NCBI GenBank assembly: GCA_013397075.1
Contig: VWZS01008197.1
Coordinates: 2,138,996-2,202,995, forward strand
Source of the DNA: Rhabdornis inornatus
Lineage: Eukaryota > Chordata > Aves > Passeriformes > Rhabdornithidae
Length of the DNA stretch: 64,000 bases
Reading direction: 5' to 3'
A program made the translations under genes and the position numbers. The notes under the pieces were generated by a model. It had not been told where the DNA came from. It worked only from the letters and a program-made list of their open reading frames with translations, and made no database searches. Positions 1 through 10,621 of this stretch are shown here, piece after piece (position 1 is the stretch's first letter; each line of letters opens with the position of its first letter).

Positions 1-3000
1 TTTTTTTTGGTTTTTTTTTTTTTTTAATTACAGAGGTCTGTTTTCCTTTTTATGTATAGGACAATCTCAAATCAACATAGATCTAGGCTTCATGGCTAAT
101 AATGACATAACTTCCTATAGACTTCAATGGAGTCAGAAAGATTGTACAAGCTAAGGAGCCAAATTCCTATTTCTTAGGAACTTTCCTTATCTCATATTTT
201 TATTTTCTCCAGTATGCCCTCTCTTTATGAATAGAAGCCTTAGACAGCTAGGCAGGCCACTCTACAGGTCCATATTTATGCAGATGATCTTTGCTTTATA
301 GTACTTGTTCATTCCCAAGCAGCAGTAATAATTATGGACTCCTACAGACAGCAAATTCCGTGTCTGTTATGCATGGTTTACCACTGGCAAGAATGAGAAA
401 ATACCACTTGCTTTAATTAAACAACAATAAATTAGAAGCGATGATTTACTGAGGATAATTGTTCTTTATTTATTAAAAAATGTGGCTTGATGTGTGTTGT
501 TCTTTTCATGCAACATCAACTTCTTTTTAAGTAGTCAGCCTTGCGCTTGCATGGTTTGTGTTCATGAAGTGCTTGCTGTAAGGCTGGAAACAAATGGTGA
601 TTAAAAACAGTGTCCTTTATGTTTTTGAAGGAGCTAATGGCCCCCTTTGGAGTTGCTAATTGGCAAGTTCTGCAACTCCAGGCTTTTGAGGTATGGTTGC
701 CATGGAAAAATTGCTTTGAAGTTGGCAGTTGTGAATATTTGACCACGGTTTTTCCTAGTTTGGAGACCAGATGAAAAGCACTGTCATCTCTCCCACAGGG
801 CAAAAGATAGCTGGAGAAACTGTGCAGAATGATTACCCATCAGAATGGGCAGAACAGTGGCAGATGATGACAGACAAGGTTTTCCCACTGGACTTCATTT
901 CTGTGTCCACTGTGTGGTTTTTTTGGAGCTTTTCCTGTTTTGGTTTTGGTTGGGTTTGGGTGGGCTTTTTTGGTCAGCCCTTGATCTGATTAGAAGATTT
1001 TTGGCTGAACAAAGGTTAGTGACTTCTGTTTAACCTGAACATTTGTAGAGGAAATGCAGTGTCCAGCACTGGGAGATCAGCTGAAATTCCTGAAGTACAA
1101 TACGTAATTGTAAATAAAAAAAAAAAAAAACAACTGAAAAGCTACTTGGAGAATTCACATCTGCTGTATAGGAAAAGATGGAGACCAACTTGTTTCAGTA
1201 TGACTGAGAGGTACTTTTGTAAAGGCTTATGTTGTGCCTTAACACCAAGGAAAAAAATACATGGCTTACCCTCTCAAACTATCCTGTGTCACAGTTTGTG
1301 ATGTTCCCCAGTGACATGCAAGCTTAAAGTCCTCCTGTCCTATTGTAATATTTTTTTTTTTTAATCAGTTTGAAAGTTTGCCCAAAATTTAAACTGGTTG
1401 TCTTTGATCTTACCTATATATGCACTGAATGCAATAAAGACAGAGAGATGAATGTTACATATGGAAAAAAAACCCCATTCATGTTTTTCGGACTTCTTAT
1501 TTTCTCACTACTACTCTCATAAAACAATGAAATACATGTTTTTATCACTGGGCCAATTGTCCTCAAATATCTTTGCTTTAATGCCTCAGCTATATACTTC
1601 AGTTTCCTTTAAAAAAGACTACCCATTATGTTAAATTGTGTGTTCATATGGATACTGGGCATGATTTTGAGCAAAACAAACCTATCCTGTCTTTTGATTT
1701 ACAGCTAATTTTTAGAAGCTGTTTCAACAGGAATTGAGTTTATTTTCGGAAGATATATTTATTTACATATCATTAAAAGGTTTTTTCATGGCACACTCAT
1801 AGTGATTATGATTTTTGTATAAAATATGAATTTTGAAGAGATATTTACCTTACAGTAGTCTCTAAAATACTAAAAAATAAGATGTGTAAAAAATAAACAT
1901 GGTTGCACAACACAAATATGATGTGATGAAGAAGAAAAAGCAAGATTTATCTTTTTCCAATTATTTAATCTACCTGAGAAAAGTCAGATTTTCTTGACAC
2001 CTTTTGAAAAATGACATGTTTTAAAGCTTAAAATTTGCAGGTAGAAGTAATAAAACTCTGTTCATAAACAGTGAATATTTATGTAGAATTTGAGAAGTGT
2101 CTATCTTTTTTTTTGTTTGATATACATAAGGTTTCTTTTTGGGATGAAAAGCAAAGTCTTTTAGATTTCAAAAGAAAGTATCCAAATCACTACAGCTGGG
2201 CATGGATTTTAAGCAAATACTGGGATTTTGATTTCTAAAGAAATTAGTTTGAATCTGTTGGACAGATTTGATTTTCTTAGTTGGTCACAGCGAACTATGG
2301 TTTAAGATATTGTAATCCACTTTATTTATTTTTGTGTGTGTGTATAAATCTCCCCCCAAAGTGCTGCTTTGTATATTAAATATATATATTTTTTTATTTT
2401 CTTCGAAGTCACAAGAATAACCTTTAGGTGACTTTGTGGTTGTTGAATACCAGCAATTAAGGTCAAGACTTTCCTGATCCCCACTTGTGTCCTACTAGCT
2501 GCATGGTTACATTTCTTTTACAGGTTCAGAATTGTTAACATTTATCTTCTGTCACAGGAGAGATTTATCTAGACTACCTACAATTCAAATTACTTCTATA
2601 AAGAAGAACAAGCAAGTCAATGTGTTGGGGTTCTTTTAAGGTACTGTTGTAAAATGATCTGAAATGGAAATTGAGATGGTCAGAAATGTCAGAGGCCTGT
2701 GTGATAACTTGGAGCAATGAAAAAGAACAGTGTGGGCACAGGTACTTTGGAAAGTAATATGGAATAGCTGAAAATTAATGTGAGGTGATTTACTTTACAT
2801 ATGACACAGGAAAGAATGAGATGACATAGGATGGAGCTAGAGACAGAACCCCGAGCTACTGAGGTCAAAGTAAAGTCTTCTTTGCAGAGCAGCAAAGGTG
2901 ACCAGAAACAGAAAGATCACAACCCTTTGTACTTACAAGACCAGAATTCTCTTGAACTTGCTTCACATTATATTCTTTAGTACAGGAAATGCCAAAAAAC

Positions 3001-4651
3001 TCTGGTTTTCCAGAGTAAGTGTAAAATGCTACTAATTTTTCTGTTTAAGAAAGGGTAAAAGATTGCTGATGTTGATAACAAAAGTAATAAGAGCCAGAGA
3101 AAAGATACGTTGCACCACAGGAAGCAGACTCAGAACTCACTCGATATTTCAATCTGGCAGTAAAAATGCTAGACTTAAGCTGTAAATAAAAGATGTCATT
3201 CCACTTTACATCTTCTTCAGTTGTGAAGCCTGCTCAATATGTTTCTTCTCTATCATATAGAGGGCCATTTCTTCAAATTCCTCACTTATGCCAATCTAAA
3301 TATTTGCAGTCTGTTCTAAAGGGCTCCTTTTTTTTTCATGTCCTGACCAGATTTAAAGTACGGAATATCTCTTGCAGCAGCCTGACAGGTGAAGTGATGA
3401 AGTGCAATGGTGCTGTAGATACCAAACAGACAGGATTGTACTTGTATGGATACATCAAGTTTGTATGTATGTACTTGTGCTGTATACATCAGCTGGGGCC
3501 TGGTGCTTCAAGTCAAAGACAAATATGGATCAGAAAATTGGACTTTTCCCTGCCTTGTCTCCTCTGAGGATACATATGTAACTCTGACAGGTTTTTTTAC
3601 TAAAGTAGGGCCTCATACAAAAGGTTTTATTTAAAACTCAATAGAGGCAGACTGGCCTCTCCACTACCATGTGAGGACAGAGCTATCCCCTTGCAAGAGC
3701 TTTGGATTCATGCCCAGAGAGTTTTAACCTTCCTCCATTCATACTGGCAAAACATGAGCTGAGCACCAAACTGTTTTGGGAAGGGCGACTCCCATCTCAC
3801 TAAACCAAAAAGTAAATACAGCAAGAAGATCAAGATTCATTAAGTGATCTTCTGCAGCATCATGTGCAAGCTAATTCTGGAAGATGTAGTCTTAGCTTAT
3901 AGCTCATCCCCAAGGACTCTTTAATCATTACGGATGATTAGAAACATGCAGAAATGTTGCATGATCAAAACCTGTCCATTTCCACCAAATGTAATCATCA
4001 CTGGACTACAGAATCATACACATGTTTGCATTCTCATTCCAGAATAAAAGAATCTTCAATTAATTTTCTTTAAGGAAAAAGACTGACATGCAGCATGGAA
4101 AATTCCCCCTCCCCACATTCCTTTCACAGGTGCATGAGCACTACCAAAGTGGCCAGTACCCTGGTAATTAGGTCAGTTTCTGCAGTGATGAACATTTGAA
4201 GCAAACATTATTAAGCAAACTGGAGGATTGCAGCTAGGATCCTTGTACTCTATATTGTTGTTCTAACCAATGGGACATAACGGTAAGGAAAAAAAAATAG
4301 AAAAAATATCATCCTTTCTCTGTCTTTAAAATATGCATACAGTCCATAGAGAAATGCAAAGGACATGCAAGACAAACAAACAGAGACTACAAACTGAATG
4401 GAAGGTAAACCTACTCTCCATCCTGATGCAGAATTCTCTGATTTAATTCCTGTTATGAGGAACATGGTCCAAATCCAATTCTTCTAGATCCTTTTTCAAG
4501 ACAGTAACTCCACAGATCTAGAAACCATAGGATAACACTTGGAAACTAGGTGCTTGAAACTTAGGTGTTTTTGCCTTCACTAGCTTTGTTTCCTAAATAC
4601 CTTTCTTAATGTAGTACATTCATATAATTTTTACTTCTGTTTTTTACAGTT
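1..4651. other. AT-rich non-coding sequence, no gene seen
   Basis: I see no gene or recognisable transposon here. The first 25 bases are almost pure T followed by AATTACAG, which resembles a polypyrimidine tract and splice acceptor, but no exon-like frame follows it. Other simple tracts are an A run near 1108-1130, a T run near 1350-1363 and a short GT run near 2332-2343. The stretch from about 3640 to 4180 is slightly richer in G+C and could be an old repeat, but I cannot name it. The open frames of up to 124 codons (for example 3193-3567) look like no protein I know and are likely chance. Confidence 0.6.
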
Positions 4652-4708
4652 TTTTTAATGTCTACATTTTCTTTCCTGTGATAGGAAAGAAAATGTAGAC
4701 ATTAAAAA
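4652..4708. repeat. Perfect 26-bp inverted repeat with 5-nt loop
   Basis: Bases 4652-4677 are the exact reverse complement of 4683-4708, separated only by GTGAT. The arms are AT-rich and contain the core AATGTCTACATTTTC on the left. I checked the match base by base across all 26 positions. A perfect stem with so short a loop is too short for a typical pre-miRNA and has no recognisable MITE termini. The simplest origin is a replication template switch that copied the opposite strand. A young palindromic insertion is the alternative. It could extrude as a cruciform or act as a transcript hairpin, but nothing in the sequence shows a function. Confidence 0.9.
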
Positions 4709-4729
4709 GAAGATCACAGGTTGATCTTC
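4709..4729. repeat. Short inverted repeat abutting the 26-bp hairpin
   Basis: GAAGATCA at 4709-4716 pairs perfectly with TGATCTTC at 4722-4729 across the five-base spacer CAGGT. It begins on the base right after the larger hairpin at 4652-4708, so the two could form tandem stem-loops. Eight-base palindromes occur by chance in a 64-kb window. The abutment is the only unusual point. Confidence 0.7.
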
Positions 4730-6965
4730 CAGAGCTTTTTTTTTTCCTCCAAATATATTTGGACAAAGCTATAATTGATTATCTTTATGGCCATTTATAC
4801 TCTGAAGCGGTATTAAAAGTATCAGTATTTCTATGTGCTCATTTTATTTCAGTGAACATGGAGGATTTGTATATAATAGATATACTTGGCTCCATCCCTG
4901 CAATGCATTTTGCACAGCTCTTTCTCTTTCTAAATATACCAACATCACAGTTCCACTAAATTCATTAAGGAAGGATAGGCAACGTTATTCAAGTGAAATG
5001 CCACATGAGTGCTTTTAAAATGCAATGTTTACTGTCTTCTTCCAACAATTAATAACAGGTTGATGAGAATTTAGTGTGCAGGAGAGGGGAGACCTGCAAG
5101 ACATCATAAGCCCTATTGATTTTTCTTAAGTGCTAAAGCTTTCAAAGGGATTCCTGCACTGGCTATATGGAACAGGACTCTGTGCTTTGTCAATTTAGCT
5201 GGGCAGCTGAAGAAAGATATAGACTGGAAAATCAAAGAAAGTGAGAGACCTCTGGGGTTAATAAAAGTGGAGGTAGGTTCCTCCCAAATTGCTTTGTAGA
5301 CAATTGGGAAGGCATCACAACTGTTCAGCTTCACTCCGGTGGAGCATTTTATGCAGGATGTATTATCACTCTTGAAAGGCTGCAGAGAGAGACCTAGGTT
5401 AAGTTATACTTCGAAACTCCTCAGAATCTGGGGATACAGCCAGTCACATTCATAACCTCAGATCAATATCAACCATATGCATGACAAAAATCTCTCTCAT
5501 AGAGCCAAATTCACAAATAATGTCACAATGCTAAATGATCTGTTTCAACCTCCCATTACACTTGCTGTTCTTTTTCTGACAGATTACAGCACGTGGCACT
5601 CGGTTTACCATGAAGTGTATACTTTCCCAAGGCCAATTGCTGAGCAAGAGATCCATCAAGGTTCCTGAAATGCATTTTCAAAGAGGTTAAAGTGATCTGG
5701 TGATGTGCTGAATTTGAAGTGTTTTTCTACTTAGAAAACTGAAGTCCAGAAGGCAGCAATTTAAAATGAGGTTAGGAAACTATTTACAATGTATTTGTTC
5801 TTCCTATATGGTCAAAGGCATGTTTTGAGGCTTTTTGTGAATGTTTTGACAATGTGAAATGAAGTATCAATAAATTAAGCTGAGCTAGTTCAAAACACTT
5901 ACTGAACCTTTTAACTTTAAGTACAGATCAGATATCAAAGCTGAAAATCAGAGTATTTGTTACAAACAATTTGCAGGGATGTTAGAGATGCAGCAAATGT
6001 GGTACTTATGTAGTCTACAAACAAATTCTTCACTAGCTGAAAACAAGCCCAGATTTTTGCCTCAAGCATGCTTTAATCTGTACAAGGAAAATAATTTCTG
6101 CTTTGGTTTTGCATAGAATTACAGCATTATACAAAGAGATATTGGCTGTGTGTAAATACACCTATCCTAACCTCTGAAGGTTTAGGGAAGTTTTGCACGT
6201 AAAGTGAAATTTGGTCTTTTCAATAAATCAGTAAACATCATGAACTCTCACAGTGCCTGCTTTTGTTTCATTTTGATTATGAAAGATTGAAATTGAGAAT
6301 TTTTCAGCAGTAAAGTTTTTCAGTAAAAGCTAAATAAGGAAAGAAATACAGGGACTGAAAAGACAGTTTGCCACCTGGAGTTTTTTTTTTTTTCTCCTTA
6401 GCAGCTGTAGCATGCTGTCAGAGCTGTTCCTGAGATCTTCAGACTGTAGTAAGGTTCTGTAAACTTTAATGGAGAAAGGACTAATTCTCCTAGGCTGAGG
6501 GAGTGCCATTTACCTTACTTTTGATACATAAATCATACAACAGTGAGGGGCTAGGGAACCCAAAAAGATCAGGGCACTGTGGAAAGAGTAACATAGGATC
6601 ATGGAGCTACACAGAGTAAATAGAGCAAAATACAAGACAGGAACAGGAACAGCCTGTACCAAGTAATGAAGGTAAAAAAGTAAAAAAGGAGGTAGAAGAA
6701 AAGTTCATATCCTCAGATAAATACCTGAAACTCCTGCTGCTTTTTTGAGAAAATTGATTAAATCTTACTAAGTTAAAGTATTAAAAAAAATAAATTAAAA
6801 GGCATCTCTACTTCTCAGACAGATCTGTTGATAAATAACATGAAGTTCATTGCAAATGGTATTTATTCTCATGTAAAAAGCAGTGAACGATCTTTTCCAG
6901 AGAAAAAAAACTTATGAATAAAGGACTCTTTAAGATCCTACAAACCAAAAGAAGCGTGAAATTGG
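4730..6965. other. AT-rich non-coding sequence, no gene seen
   Basis: I see no gene, RNA gene or recognisable element. There is a T run near 6381-6393 and an A-rich patch near 6781-6800. The open frames here are all below 75 codons in either strand and do not look like known proteins. Confidence 0.6.
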
Positions 6966-7296
6966 CATTATAGCAGCTTTCCAGGACCTAAACAAAGGCG
7001 GAGAGGAACTTCTGAGGGCAAAGGGGAATGTGGCCTTAAGCTGAAGAAGGGTAGGTTTAGATTGGATATTAGGAGGAAAATCTTTATTGTGATGGTAGTG
7101 AGACTCTGGCACAGGTTGTCCAGGAAGGTTGTGGCTGGCCCTTGAACACTTGGAAGTGTTCAAGGCCAGGTTGGTTTGGGCTTTGGGCAACCTGGTCTAG
7201 TGGAAGGTGTCCCTGTCCATGGCAGGGGGTTGGAATGAGATGTTCTTTATTTAAGGTGCCTTCCAAACCAAACTACTCTATGACTCTATGATCCTG
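6966..7296 (+). mobile_element. CR1 LINE 3' fragment, plus orientation
   Basis: This resembles the last few hundred bases of a chicken-repeat-1 (CR1) non-LTR retrotransposon. In order it shows a block like the end of ORF2 and the 3' UTR start (TAGCAGCTTTCCAGGACCT), a GATTGGATATTAGGAGGAAAA stretch, the conserved GACTCTGGCACAGGTTGTCC region, a GGTGTCCCTGTCCATGGCAG block, and a tail of CTATGACTCTATGATC repeats at about 7278-7292. That octamer-like tail, with no poly-A, is diagnostic of CR1. The copy is severely 5'-truncated and carries no usable reading frame. A hairpin within it (CCTTGAACACTT, GG, then its reverse complement, 7140-7165) sits where the CR1 consensus has a related palindrome. CR1 copies were mobilised in trans by a full-length element's reverse transcriptase. 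This one is a dead fossil. Confidence 0.9.
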
Positions 7297-8352
7297 ATAT
7301 TAAAAATTAAGTTTAACTAGGTCTAGCTATTTTTTTCCTTTTGTTAAAAGCTTTGCCAACAAAATGAACTCCCCATTGCTGGCATCTTCTGAATTATGGT
7401 AGGTAGTATACACATATACTTGCACACTTCCCCTCTTGGATATTTCCAATTATCCAATTTCCAATTATCTCAGCTGTACTTCAGCTTTTTGACACACCTA
7501 CCTTATTTTTCATGGGGAAAAATAATTTAAAAATTATTATTAAGAGAGCTTCAACAGAAAGGACTGCCAATCAAAATGTAACATATTGAAAAGGTCAGAT
7601 ATTTCCCTTTAATACATTCAGAGTCAGAGCTCTCTTTGTTCTTCAGTTTCTTCAATGCTACAATTAATTCAATAAAGTAACTTTAAAGCTAAGAAGTGTT
7701 GTCATAGATCATAACCTTTAGAAATGTCTGCATTCTTTCTTACACATTTACCTTAGTTAGCATATTTTAATGATATCTCAAGGAAGAACTGTGTTAAATG
7801 CTCCTGGCTTCTAAAAAAAAGAGTAAAATTAATAAATAAGGAAGCTGTCAAAAGCATACAGAAAGATTTAGAGGTATTATATTTAAAGATCAATACCCAT
7901 TCATACAATGAACTGGACACAGAAATATAGAGCAATAGGAAAAAATAGAGTACTGGGAAAAAAATAATTACAGTAAAATATTTAATGTATCTCCCATCAG
8001 AACCTCTCCACTTTCTCTCAAGAAAGGATGATGGCTGTAGGGTGGGCTAAAGGAGGTAACAGGGTGAAAAGAAAAGTGGAGGAAGCTTATACCTGAGAAT
8101 TTGAGTGACTGCCCTACCTGAGGAGCTGACCAGCTTCCTAAAGGTTGGCCTGTGTGATCTTTCAAAATAAATGAAGAAAATAAAGTTAGGTAATTCCATC
8201 ATTTCAAACATGACTGGCATAAGAATGTTGTATGATAATTAGCACCAAAAAGGTGCTGTAATACTTCATTATGTAGATAACATGTCTGCCCTGGTCCTTT
8301 TACCCTTATGGAGCCATCTCAGGAAATGGGAATGCTGCTGCTATCTACTCTG
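7297..8352. other. AT-rich non-coding sequence, no gene seen
   Basis: There is nothing recognisable apart from a short direct duplication of TTTCCAATTAT at about 7443 and 7458. This segment separates the CR1 fragment from the 10-bp tandem array. Confidence 0.6.
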
Positions 8353-8990
8353 CAGGAACTGGTTCCAAAAGATCAAACTGGCTCCAAATGGTTTAAACCA
8401 GATCAAACTGGTCCCAATCTCTTCCAACAGGTTTGAACGTGTTTAAAACAGATCAAACCAAATAAAACCAGTTCAAACTATTTTAAACTGGTTCCAACCA
8501 GATCAAACCAGTTTAAAATGGACTAAACTCGTTCTACTGAATAAACCAGTTTTCACCAGTCTAAACCAAATCCAACCTGTTTCAATTGGATCAAGCTAGT
8601 TCGATCAGGTTCCAACCAGCCCTAGACTGTCTTAAACTGGATTAAACTGGTTCCACCCGGTTCTTGCCAGTTCAATCTGGGTCAAAGCAGATAATCCCAG
8701 TTCAAACTGAACTAATCTGGTTCCAACCAGGTCAGATCAGTTCCAAACAGTTAAAACCAGATAAAACCAGTTCAAACCAGATCCAAGCTGTCATAAACAT
8801 TTTAAACTGGACTACACTGGTTCCAACCAGTTCCAGCCAGTTCTAACTGCTTTAAACCAGACCAAGCTGGTTCTAACCAATTTAAACCAGACTAAACTGG
8901 TTCCAACTGGATCAAACCAGATCAAACTAGTTCAAACCAGTTCAATTCAGCTCAAGCCATGTTAAACTTAACTAAACCTGTTCCAACCAC
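8353..8990. repeat. Degenerate 10-bp tandem array, about 64 units
   Basis: About 640 bases are built from a decanucleotide close to TTCAAACCAG, alternating irregularly with variants such as ATCAAACTGG, TTCCAACCAG and TTTAAACTGG. The CCAG or CTGG tetramer recurs every 10 bases, with only one- or two-base slips (visible between about 8540 and 8630). Units are individually diverged, so the array is old or evolves by point mutation with little homogenisation. Because CTGG and CCAG are reverse complements, neighbouring units form many small dyads. The base composition (A, C, T and G in fixed positions) differs sharply from the flanks. A decayed form may continue to about 9060. The open frame at 8664-8846 is a by-product of the repeat. 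I do not recognise this satellite as a named family. Confidence 0.9.
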
Positions 8991-10567
8991 CCAACTTGGT
9001 GACGTCCAAAACTGGGAAGCAAAACAACCCCAAACCAGCCAGAAAAGTCAATCCCAGCTACCTCCTGCCATAAAGAAGCCAAACTACTGCCAGAAATCCA
9101 AGGCTGTTACCTGTGACGACAGTTTCAGCCAGCAAACACAGCCTCTGCTTTCCTCAGCTCCCTTGGAAGACCAGAAAAACTGGCAACAGATGTGACATTT
9201 TCCAGCCTTTTATAATCCCTTTGATCCCTCAGAGGGGATGGTAATTTTCAGACTGAAAAACACTGCTCAAAAGAAATTTTTTTCTGATTATTTTCAAGAG
9301 GAACTTGAGAATGGCAGTCAAATATTTTATAAATCAGGGCTCATCTGCCTCTTTTTTGACCCCGCACATTACTGGCTTGTGCTAAACAAGAAGGTAAAAG
9401 GTAAAAAACTTTGTCTTCTCATGTGTGCACCCCCTCAATTAAGTGTTACTTGGGAGGTTATGTTCTGCACATTAGGAAATGCATGTTTTAAACAACGTGG
9501 ATTTTTATGTTCCTTGTACCACCCTGGGACAGTCTTCCCTGTTATGTCGAAAGGTATGGAATTTTAAAAAAACACCTCAAAAAGGAGTCATTCCTTTCAC
9601 AAAAGTACTGATTCATTTCTTAGGCAAGAATTATACCTACCTGTATTTAGATATATAAATAGCTTTTCCTTTCCTTCCTCTATGTCAAAGCCTATAATAT
9701 CACTGCATACCAACACAAAACAGCAAAAGAAAATATGGATTATTTATGTTCACAGGCTGTATTGTTTAGAAGTAAAAGTATTTTTCTGAGCACCCTTTTT
9801 TTGGATGCAATTACTAATAAAATTTGCAATTTACACAAATATATCATTGTTTGTTCAAACATGCCATCTCTGGAAGGCATTAGTTCAAAGATACTGTATT
9901 GATTTAAATTGAAATGAACTACCTTTCAGGGAAAATGCATTAACTTCAGTGGAGAGACATGGCAGTGAATATAAATGAAAATAAAAATTATTTCACTAGA
10001 CTATTTTGGCATCAGTTCTCATGATTTTTTTTCTCTATTTTTTTTCCTTTTATAAAATAAATTGAATTCAAACCAACACTAGCTTATGACATTGTATATG
10101 TATGAATTTCAACAAGGATGAAAAAAAGATGGAGAAATAGAAGAGGTATGAAATATGAATCAGATGGCCTTAAGGTCCTTCCTTTCCCCAAGGATTTTAC
10201 CTACCTATCCTTATTTATTTTCTGATTTAATAGACACTTGAGGAATTTTATTTTATTATTTTGGGGGAGGGAAGAGTAAATCAATTTAAGCACTTAATGG
10301 GATTTCTCCTTTAAATAGTCCTGTGAGCAGACTGATTAATGTATTTTATTTTGTGTATCTTGCAGAGCAATGAAGCCATGTGATTTTTGTCCCAAATAGC
10401 TTCTCATACATAATATTTTTATGAGAATCCCCACTAAAGAATATATACTTCAAGTTGGAATTTTTCTCTACATACTAAAATTAAATTTGCATCTTAATCT
10501 TGCAAATAAGGTTTGGTGTACCAGAACTAATCATTTGCTTTCTGAGGATCACACAACAAGAAGATGA

Positions 10568-10621
10568 ACAACAACCACAAAAAAAACAAAAAAAAAAAAA
10601 CAAAAAAAAAGGAAGAAAAAA
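10568..10621. repeat. A-rich simple repeat
   Basis: A run of A interrupted by single C residues, ending in GGAAGAAAAA. It is too irregular to be a clean microsatellite. No recognisable retrotransposon body precedes it, so I do not call it a poly-A tail. Confidence 0.85.

Noticed and set aside
1..60. Splice acceptor and exon at the left edge
   Set aside because: The T tract and AATTACAG look acceptor-like, but the following sequence has early stops and no donor within a reasonable distance.
3193..3567. 124-codon open frame as a gene
   Set aside because: The predicted product is unfamiliar, composition matches the flanks, and another frame overlaps it (3446-3634) as expected from chance.
7140..7165. 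Independent 12-bp palindrome (CCTTGAACACTT, GG, reverse complement)
   Set aside because: It lies inside a CR1 3' region where the family consensus already has related complementary wording, so it is not a separate feature.
8664..8846. 60-codon Gln/Ser/Pro-rich frame inside the 10-bp array as a repeat protein
   Set aside because: A 10-bp unit shifts frame at each step, so the frame survives only because the unit lacks stops in most registers. It has no gene context.
8770..8948. tRNA or tRNA-derived SINE suggested by B-box matches
   Set aside because: There is no A-box at the proper spacing, no cloverleaf and no terminator. The matches come from the repeat unit.
8353..8990. CRISPR array
   Set aside because: There are no spacers. 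The units are directly tandem, 10 bases long and degenerate, and the surroundings are vertebrate DNA.
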